Virus record (IMG/VR): IMGVR_UViG_3300024346_000124
Location: 1 to 46,341 of that record
Length of the DNA: 46,341 nt
Reading direction: 5' to 3' (one strand)
Source of the DNA: a virus
Shown here piece by piece: positions 1 to 10,300 of this stretch (its first letter is position 1; the number at the start of each line of letters is the position of its first letter). The translations under genes and the position numbers were made by a program. Below the pieces are notes generated by a model that was given only the letters and a program-made list of their open reading frames with translations, was not told the origin of the DNA and made no database searches.

Positions 1-1359
1 ATTGAATCTGTGATGGCTCAGAATGGTCTTAAGGATTCTGATGTAGTTACAAGGGAAACCCACGATGCACAGATTAAGGTTTACGATGACTATCCTTCTC
101 ACGCTTCTGCACAGCATTTTGCTGGAATTACAGATGGCAAAGTTCCGTTTAACCCAGAACTTCCATTAAGAGATAATCAAGAACTTCACCGCAACAATGG
201 TGCTACTGAAAAGTTTATTAGAAACGCATTTAAGGTTGGTACTGAACTTGAATCTCCAGCCCTAAGAGCACAAGCAAAGGTATTCTTTCCAGAAGGATTT
301 AGTGGTCCAATTTCAAATATGAATGGTGCGTATGCAATGGCTAAAAACATTGTAAAGACTAAGCCAGTACAAGAAAGACTTGCTAAGAACTATGGCGTTG
401 GGATGGTTCCCAATGGTGCTATCTTTGACAAGGCTTGGGTTGATGTGACAGGCACTACTGACAGCATTTCTGTCACTAAGATTGAAGTTCCTATTCACCC
501 AGATGCCCAAGAGAAGGCTAGATATGACGCTGTGTCGGCAAGAATGGGAGACAAGATGCCATTCTCTTATGAGCAATTTAAGATTCTGAGTGTTGGTCAT
601 CGCATTCCGTGGTCATACGATGGTCAAGGCAACAAGGTTGTTCAAGTTGGCAAGGGTGCTAACGAAAGATGGCTTCCATATAATGACCTTGCAAAAATTA
701 CTGCTGAACCACCTAAGAATCAGTTTGAGCAGAACAGACTTGGCACTAGCACTTGGCTACAGGGACACGCTGGCAAGGGACTTCATTATGGTCCACAAGG
801 AAATGGGTTTACGCTTGTTTACAATGGTACTATTGACCAACTTAGGTCTCCTAACCCAATTGAAGATTCTCAGTTTGTCAGCGATGGTCTAGGTGCTGTC
901 GTAGATATCAGAAGAATTGGTGCAGAGATGAAGAGTCTGATTAATGGTGCTGGCATTGTTGAGAAGAATCTTAGCGTTTCATACAATCAGAAATACGAGA
1001 ATCTGTCCCTACAGGCTCAGACTTACAGAAAGTACTTCATCGCAAGCGGACAGGAAACCGACAAGGACAATGCACGACTTACCACAATGGTAACCGACAA
1101 CTCATTCCTTAAGACATTTACTCCTACTGAACAGATTGAAATCATCAACGCTATGGAGCGTATCATTGGAAACAAGATTCTTGGTAAGTGGACTGCTATG
1201 GGTGGCAAGGTTCTTGAAGATAGACCTAATGCAGTAAGCGAGGAAACGATGAAAAAGATGATGAAATACGCAGATAAGGCTGGTATTCCTACATTCGAAG
1301 AACTAAAAGCCAGAGACCTTGCTGAAAGGGCTTCCGCAAGAACCCATAAACCCCAATAA
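1..1359 (+). CDS. Internal virion protein, 3' part (continues the gene starting at 44877)
   Basis: The frame is open from base 1, and a near-identical copy of its first 781 bases lies in frame inside the gene starting at 44877. Joined across the contig ends the product is about 680 aa (231 codons before the join point, 449 after). No enzymatic motif is recognised. The gene lies directly after a Gln/Ala/Gly-rich 275-aa protein and directly before the giant 3,717-aa gene; that position, between the tail genes and a giant protein, is where podovirus-like phages keep internal or ejection proteins, so a virion role is inferred. The stop overlaps the next start (TAATG), implying coupled translation. 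The GTG at base 10 is an artefact of the window edge, not a true start. Confidence 0.75.
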   Translation: MESVMAQNGLKDSDVVTRETHDAQIKVYDDYPSHASAQHFAGITDGKVPFNPELPLRDNQELHRNNGATEKFIRNAFKVGTELESPALRAQAKVFFPEGFSGPISNMNGAYAMAKNIVKTKPVQERLAKNYGVGMVPNGAIFDKAWVDVTGTTDSISVTKIEVPIHPDAQEKARYDAVSARMGDKMPFSYEQFKILSVGHRIPWSYDGQGNKVVQVGKGANERWLPYNDLAKITAEPPKNQFEQNRLGTSTWLQGHAGKGLHYGPQGNGFTLVYNGTIDQLRSPNPIEDSQFVSDGLGAVVDIRRIGAEMKSLINGAGIVEKNLSVSYNQKYENLSLQAQTYRKYFIASGQETDKDNARLTTMVTDNSFLKTFTPTEQIEIINAMERIIGNKILGKWTAMGGKVLEDRPNAVSEETMKKMMKYADKAGIPTFEELKARDLAERASARTHKPQ

Positions 1360-4300
1360 TGGAATCGCAGAACTTTACTTATTCCTCCGAAGAAGACCTT
1401 CGTAGGATTGCTTCTCAACAGGGATACATCCTGCCTTCACAGGTAGCAGTTGCTGACCCAAAGACAGACCTTGAGGAGGAGACAAGGGCAAGTGAGGCTC
1501 CGTCTGAAGAACTGGACGGAGAGTCTATTGCTGGAATGATTGCCAGATTTACTACAGAAGGTCATAGACCTACTTTTCAACAGGCTCTTATTTACCGTGA
1601 GCATATGAAGACTAAAGAAGTCGATATGTGGAATGGTATTACAAGTGCAATGTCTGCTACCGCAAGCGACCTTGGCTCTGGTGCTTATGAACTAATTGGA
1701 GATGCCTTGCACCTTAAAGTCCCAAAGGTTGTAGGTTCTGTTATTGAAGGTGCTATTATGGGTACTGCTAATTGGTATCATATGTACGAGGAAGGTAAGT
1801 TTAATGAAGACAGTTTGCTTCACAAGATGCTGTTTAAGAAGAACAATAGTGATGAAGAGTACTATTCTAACTTGATGAATATGCTAGACCTCAGACAGAG
1901 CATTGAGGAGCACACTAGAAACGGATACTTCCTTCCAAAAGAAATGGAGGTCGGGGGTCACAAAATTGAACTTTGGAATCCTGCTGTTGTTATGGCTATC
2001 AGTTATGTTGCAGACCCTTCTTGGGTAGCACCTAATTTCGGAATCGAATCTGCCCTTGCTAAGGGTATGAATAGTGCAAACAGAATGCTCAAACTTAATG
2101 AGCAGTTGGCTAGTGCTGGCATCTGGGCATCTAAGAGTATTGAGGGTAATGCTAAAAAGGTTGGTGAGAGTGCTGGAAGACTATCTGCTGGCATTCTTAA
2201 GGTTGAAGAATCACTTCTTAAAGACCTTAAAGATACATTTGAAATTGATGCCTTCATTGGTACTTCTGGTCAAGTTGTTGACAAGTCTGACCTTGGTAGA
2301 GGTGCTATGACTGCTGTTGGTATGAATGCGGTCAAGATTCCTGCTTGGTCTGTTACTACCCTTACTTGGGGTGTTGCTAAGTTGGGAGAAGGTCTTGCTG
2401 GTGCTGTTGAAACAGGTGCTAGAATTGCCAGAGAAGCCCCTAAGAATGCTGGTATGAGGCTCTCTGAGCGTATTGCTATGGAGTCTGAGAGTAAGGTTGT
2501 TTCGGCTATGGCTAACACTTGGGCTAAGACTGGCTCTCCATTCCTTGAATGGGGTACTGCTACGGCTCATACCACGCTACACGCTGGTATGTATGGTGGT
2601 GCGTTTGGCTTTACCTTTGGCGGTGAAGAAGGCTTCTACAATGGCATTGGTTCTGGCTTTGTGCTTGGTGGTGCTTTCCACCAGATTGGTGCTTTTCATA
2701 ATACTGTTGCTGGTGGCAATTCCCCTAACGAAGTAATTAAGAACTTCCTGTGGTCTACTCAGCACTATGATTTGGCTAATCAGCAGGGTCTTCATCGCCT
2801 CCTTACAAATGTTGAGAGAGATTATGATGACGGTAAGGGCGGTGGACAGAAGGCTAAACTGCAAGTTATGTCTGACATTGCTTCTGCTGAAAGACTCCAG
2901 CGTAATGTAAGAAGACTGATTCTTACTGAGGAGGAAATCCAAGCCAGAATGACTGACGATGAGTGGGTTGATTACGAAAAGTTTAAACTTGCACAGGCTG
3001 ATACTTGGGGTGGTGTTGCCTTTAGACAGAAACTTAGCGGAGAGATGGTAACTATCATCAACGCTGACAGGGCTGTTAAGTCTGCCGTTAAGGAAGAACT
3101 CTTCCACACACTTATGATGTCTGAAAGATATCGTGAAGTGTTCCACCAAGATGCAATGCAAGCCCTCATTGGTACGGATGACCATAAGGGTGCTCTGTAT
3201 CGTATGCCAAAAGAACAGGCACTTAGCCTTCTTAAACAATTTAAGGAAGCCTATGTTGGGCTTGAACAGGAAACCGCAAAGAAGGCTCCTGTTAACGATG
3301 GTCATTTCCAAGAACTTGATAAGCATTGGGATGAGGTCATTAACGACTTCAGAGAAGGCAAAGACCTTGGTGGCAAGATGCACAGTCTCTTTGAGGAGTT
3401 CCTTGCATCGTACTGGAATCGCTACATTGAAGATAAGCCAATCGACTATCTCCTTAAGGGTGGTGACCTAGGTCTTATCCGTAACGCTGTTCAACTGGCT
3501 AAGGATTCTTACCAGAACATTATGCACACAGATTTGACCTCTGCTGGTGCTCACTTTAATTTCGGAACTAACATTGACCATTTCTTCCTCGACCAGAAAA
3601 CTGGTCAGAGAGTCCGCATTCCTAAACTAGAAAAGTTGATGGAGCATTTTGTTAAGACTGCTTCTAAGGAAATGTATACTGGCTGGACTGTTAATCCTCG
3701 CAAGGGTGGGGGCATTGAAGGGGCTGTTGCAAATGAGTTAGAACACCTGTTTAGCAGAGATGCTACTGGTGGGCTTAAGCGTACATCTGAATCTGACCTT
3801 GATAAGGAAACTGCTGTTTCAATGCAGAATGTTCTGCGTAGCATCCTTGAACTAGACAAGAGCCAGAGAGGACTTAAAATTACTGTTAATGGAAACAACG
3901 GTGGAGATGGTCCAATGGCGTTCTCTAGAGGCAAGCCAAAGAAGCCTAAGACCAAAAAACAGGTGGAAGAAGAGGTTACTGGAACCAAGCCAGTACAGAA
4001 CAAACTTCCCAATAGAAGAGCAATTGCAGACCATTGGGATGATGTAGAGCCAGCCACCCCTAGAAAGAAAAGGGGTACAATTGATGAAAACGAAATTGCC
4101 ATCGCTGAAGAAGTTGCTGGCGAAGACACTTCTGGTTCTGGCAGATGGTCTACTGACAAGCGTAAGAAGTTTTGGGAAAGCGTTTGGGAAGGCAATCCAC
4201 GAATCACTATTACTGGTAGAGCGTCTACTGCTGAACTTAAGATTCTTTCCGACCACCTTCCTGCTAATACTGTAAAGAGATTTGCTGAACTTAACACCAT

Positions 4301-7300
4301 CATCGAGATGGCTAGAGACGGTGTGTTTGCTAAGAATGTGTCTAACATTGCCAAGACTGAGTATATGGCAAAACAGAAGGAAAATAATGATGGTAGCCGT
4401 ATCACATACGAAGCGGGTGAAGAAAGAGTACGCCACACTAACTTTATTCCTGTTGAACTACATCTGTACTTTGAACGAAATAAACGAATCGTTGATGGTG
4501 AACCAGAACTGAGTGTTGGTACTGCTCAGATTAAGGTTACAGCCATTGACCACGATGCTCTCATTAAGCGTGTTGACTATGCTTGGGCTAAGTGGGTTGA
4601 GACTGGTATGTCTTGGAGAACTGTCAGAAAACTTTTTGGAGATAAGACCAACCTATACCAAGCCTGTAAGGACTTGATTACTCATTACTCAAACTCTGAG
4701 TCTAAAGAAGGTGGCATCAGAATCTTCCAAGCCAATGGTGCGGTAGGTGCTAGAGATGCTGGTCATATGAGAACGATTGCTAATGCTGTTCTTGGATTCC
4801 ATCCTACCAATGAGATGGTTCGCAGAGGCGAGCATTCTAATCCTAGGTGGAAACTACAGAACAGAATGGAAGGAAAGAAGGTAGATGTTCCCGATGTCAT
4901 CTTTGATATGAACATCAGAAGAATGGGAAGAATCACCACTAGAAACGGTGAAGGATTTGGCGTGGATTGGAATTCTGCCTATGTCAGAAGCCAGTACAAC
5001 CATAGCCCTGCAAAGGTTAAGAGAGACCACGAAGGCAACCCGCTCAGAACGCACGAACTTTCTGCACTCCAGAATAGCGTATACCGAAATAAGGATGGCG
5101 AAATCCTTGCCGTATACTCTCTTAACAAGCCATATTCTTCACAGAAAAGAATGAATGAATCGTCTGTGTTTGATTATGTAGATGAAGGTCTTGGTAATAG
5201 ATTTGGCTCTAGAGGCGGTGAATACTTCTCTGATACTGGCTGGTTGCACTACACTCCAGATATGGGTCTTGCCTCATTGGTAAGCAAGGGGTCTATGAAG
5301 ACTGGGTACATTGATACTCAGAAACACATTGACCTAAGCGACTTGCATCCTACTTCCACGGTTGAAGATGTTGCTGGCGTTCTAGTCAATCGAATGTCTG
5401 AACTGACTGGCAAAAGCAGAGAGTCATTGTTGGCTGAACTGCTTTCAATTGAGACTGGAGAAGGCGTAACGGTTGGTGAACTGTTTAACACTCACGAGAA
5501 TGTGCTTATGCACGAAGGTCACGACCTTGATGTGTGGCTGTTTACTCCAGAAACTGTAAAGTTTATGAATGAAAACGGAATCAACTCCGTTGAGTATCAG
5601 TATCACAATAGAATTGCAGACACTAATAGTACTGCTGTTGCTTTGCTTGATAACAGAAGGTTCATTGAAAATGTGTCCAGAAGAGCAGAGGCTAATTACT
5701 TTGCTTTCAGTCCTGCTAAGAAACCGAGGACTCCCTCACACAACCCTCCCAAGACAATTACCGAAGTCCTTCAAGATAAGATTAGGGCGTTGCAACAGGG
5801 TAACTATACTGAGGCTGATATCCAGAAAGCATTCCTTTCTCATATTGTATCTGAAGATGGAAAGACCGTCTTACAGAACCCAGAACGCCTTACAGAAGAC
5901 GGTCTTGATAGCCTTATCCAAGAACAACTTGCTAAGGTTAGACAACTGACAAGAAAGGAACAGGCTGAAAAGTTTGGTCCAGAAGACAGAGCAAAGATTG
6001 CAAGCCAACTTAGAAGCCATACTCTTAGGGCTTTAAGAGAAAAGTTCCCTGTTGCTCCTACTGCTGTTCTTAATCAGATTGCTGATGTTGCCCTAAGCGG
6101 AGTCAGCGTAAATGCACAAACTGTAACTACTGGCAGGGTTGCTGGTAGGGATATCCAAAAAGAAGTCCTTGCGATTAACGGAACTGTGCTTGGAAGAATT
6201 AAAAAGAATGGAGGTCTTACTGGAAGAAAGATTGAGGACAGCGGTATCCCAATGCTTGCACACATTGCTGAAATGAGTGAGAGAGACTTCCAGATTTTTA
6301 AGGCTATCCCAGAGTACCTTGATGCAATCAAGAAGGGAACTACTGCTGAATGGCTTCAGACAAATCAAAGCATTGTTGATGACCTTTATGGCAAGCACGG
6401 TGGTCCAAAGAAGTTCTACAAAAAGTTTGATGATGCACAGAAGGATATCTTCTTCCTGCTTGATGCACAGTTGGCTAACAAGATTCCATTAACTGATGGC
6501 AGTCTTATGGATGTTGTTAACGAAAAGAAAATCAGAGAGGCTTTTGCTGAGAAGACTAGGGCGTTTGTATTTAAGACCCTTACGGAGGCTGGCTGGGGTC
6601 AGCGTGGTAGCCTTATGGAGACTTGGGACAAGTATAGAGATGTTAAGAAAGAAGCAGAGATGAGCCGTGCTCTGTTCAGAATGCACTCAGAAAATATTGA
6701 GGGGATGCTTACATCCGAGTTCCACGAGCGTGTGCTTGATACCCTTACCGCTCTTGATATCCCTCTGGACAATAAGATTGTCAACCACAGGGAGATTGCA
6801 GAAATGGTTAGAGCCGTCCTGTATGACCAGTCTAGAAAAGGTTTAATCAAACTTGGTTCTTATGAGGCTATTGCTGAGAGCGTGAGACTGTATTATGAAT
6901 ACGCAGAAAGAGAATCTGTTGACGGAAAGAAAATTGTCATAGACAAGAAGAAGGCTCTCAGAGAAAACCTAGTCAAAGCACTAATTGAACTTGAGGAAAA
7001 TGGCTTTGAAGGCATCAACTGGACAAAGCGTCCAGACACTCGTGATGTAACAAAAGAAGGTAAAGTGTTTAAGGTTACACAGAAACTGTTTGCTGGTTCT
7101 GGTGACACGCTGATGACCATTGATGGTCACAACATCTGGGACTTTGAAGGCACTCATTTTAAGGTCATTGAAGAAGGCGTTTGGGCTGATGACTCTGCTC
7201 TTATCCTTCGTGATATGCGTACTGGTGAGGCTATCCTTACCAAGCCAATGAAGAAAGAAGGCTCTAGTACTGCTTCTAATACAGAAAGAGGAAAGATTAT

Positions 7301-10300
7301 CAGAGAGTTTCTATCTGAAGCCACACACGCTATCGTAAAGAGACAGCCAGCAACCGCTCTGTCTATGAACTTTGGTCAAGTACACGGACCAGTTAAGGAC
7401 TACATCATTACAAAATGGCTTGCCGAGGACAAACAGGCTGATGTTGGTATGCTTGGTGGACAAGACTTCTCTAACTTTGCTTTGTATAAACAAGGCAATC
7501 ATTATGTTGCTGTAAGAAAATACGAAAACTATCTGATTGATGAGGCTCTTCCTAAGAGAGAAGGCGAACCCGAAAGAAAAAAGGGACGAGGAGATATTGA
7601 TACTCAGCAAAGAATTGACCAACTTGAGCGTGACTTTGCCAATGGAGTTGTTGAAAGAACTGTTCCATCTGGAAAGAACAAGACTTCTACTGTTAAGCGT
7701 AAGGGTTCTGCCGATGAACTTGCAACGCTCAGAGAGCAGATTACAGACCTAAAGGGTAAACTATTTACTGACAGAGGTGTCATCCTTGAGATGGGGCAGG
7801 ATGGAAGTGTTAGTGTTATTGATACTCCTCACACTATGCTTGAGGTGGCTACGGCTATTAAGAACCTTAAGAAAGGTAACCTTAACACAAAATCTTTTGA
7901 GGCTTATGTGAAAGAGATGTACCGCACATTCCATTACAAACTTAAGGCTTTCCAAGAAAAAGAAACAGGTAGAATTGAAAAGGTTCTTGACCCAAAAGAA
8001 GGCAACCTTGTTAAGATTAAAAAGTTACAGGCTGAAATTAATAAGCACCAGAGCAAGGTGCAGGAACTGTATATGGAGCGTTACAGAAAACTTCGGAAAG
8101 AGAAGTACGCAGATGGCAAAGAAGCATACCCAGAAGAAATGTGGTCTGCTGAAGATATGGTATCGGAAGTTGAAAAACAGATTGATGCAGACATCAAAAA
8201 TGCAGACCAAAATGTACGCAATGCACAGAATAGAATCTATGCACTAGAACAAAAACTCCTAGACTTAGGTGCATTCCCAGAGTTCTCAAAGATGTCTATG
8301 TCTGAACAGCAGACTTGGCTGGCACAGCAGGACAGATACTCAAAAGAAAATGGAGTAGGCGGTAAGTATGACACAGCCAACTGGCTTGATACTAAGATGC
8401 CTATGTTACAGGGAGAACCTACAATGGATTACATTGTAAGAATCAGAAAAGAAAGACAGGCTCAGTCTCAACTTCTCATCCAGCATCAAGGTGCTTATGA
8501 CGGAATGAAGAACCTGCTTGATTACAATAAGGTAAACCTTGAAAAGGTTAAACTTAAGGTTCAGTTCCTTGCTCAACAGTACGCAGAGGCTAGTGGCATT
8601 AAGGTTACCCAGACTTGGCTTAAGGGATTGGTTGCAGGAGGAGAGGGCGAGATGTGGACTCAAGTAATCAATATGGGTAAGATTAAAAATCTTACTGGTC
8701 ATAAGCCTATGACTCCTAGATACCTTCCAGATACTGAAGGCATTGTTGGAAAGAAATCTTCTGCTGTTACTGTAAAGGATATGCATACAGCCTTCCTTGA
8801 AGGTATGATGACTGCTTCGGATAATTGGAGGGGCATTACTGGTAGCAGAATGGAACGGATTAACCTGCTCCTTGATAGGGCTGAGAAACAGGCTGACAAA
8901 GGACCAAAGGAACCTCGTCCTGTTAGACCAGAAGGTATGAGCAATGAAGAGTGGACGCTTACACAGGAATATTATCTAGCCAAGAAACACGCTCGTGAAT
9001 TTGGTGCTACCCACACGCTTCCATTGTTTAAGGAATGGGTTAAGATTAATGAAGAGAAGTTTCCTAAACTTGCTAAGAGTGTTATTTATGACAAAAAGGG
9101 TGTACCAACCTATCAAACTAGAAGCCAACTTCGTATCCACCAGAGACCGCAGGATGTTAATCTCAACATTGAATCAATGCTTAGAGATGCTTCTGTTGAA
9201 AAAGGTCTTTTGTTTGAAGACATTATGGAGGCTGGTAGACAGAAGTCTAGACCTAGCACAGAGTTTGACCTTGGAGATGACCTTAACACCGTCCTTAAAG
9301 GAAGTAGTCTTAACCACGCAGAAGGTGCTTGGGTTCAAGACCCTCTTAATAGAAAAAAGATAGAGGAACTACAGGAGAGATGGAAGGAAGACAGACAGGA
9401 TGACAGACTTAAGGCTGACAACAAGTTTGTTGAAGCCGTTAAGGAAGAACATTTCAGAAGTGTTGTTGGAAAAGATGGAAGAGAAATCCTAGACTCGATG
9501 GATAAGATTGAGTCACTTCAATCACAGGCTTACAAACTTTACAGAATCGTTGATGAGTTAGAATTCCAACAGCATCAGTTGTCTATTACTGGAGATAAGG
9601 ATGGAGAGATTCCTAACCTTAAGGCTAAACAAACTGCATACGAAGATAGAATTTATAAACTCAATTCAGAAATCAGACCGCTTGAGGCTCGCATTCAAGA
9701 GTCTATTGACATTACTGCTGTAAAGGAAAAGCAGGATGCGGTTACAAGGATGAGTGAACCTCTGCGTAAAATCGAACAGAACCTTGACAGTCTTCGTGCA
9801 GAGTTTGATGCCAGAAATCTTTTAATTCAAAAACTCAATCCTCCAGCAGTTCCTGTTCCAGATGGTGGTCCCGCTGGAAGCAGAGCACAGATTGAAAGAG
9901 CAACAGCCCTTGCACAGAATGCGAAGAGACCTACTCGTGCTCAATACGAAGAGATTAAAACTGCCAAACAAGAGATGGCTCAGATTCAAAAGGAAATCCA
10001 CGCTGAAGAGGCTAAGGCTATTCCTCTTAGACAGGCTATCAAAGACACAGGAGTTACAGCAGGTGAATGGAAGTATCCAAAGGGAAGGGTAGAGACAGAC
10101 ATCTCTCCTGTTCAAATTGCTAAGTTCAATAACCCTGCATACCAAATGGTTATTGATATGGTCAACAAGAAGAGGCATAACATTGATACATATCTTCTGC
10201 AAAGAGAGAGAACCCTTAATGAAAGAAAGCAGTTGGCTGAGTCTCACGCTACAGACTACGCAAAGCATCTTGCTACCTTTGACGCTAGAGCCAAGCAACT

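Noticed and set aside
2577-4438. Long minus-strand frames (up to 277 aa) opposite the giant gene
   Set aside because: They mirror the codon pattern of the plus-strand gene, have low-complexity Ser/Leu-rich products, and no start context; they are shadows.
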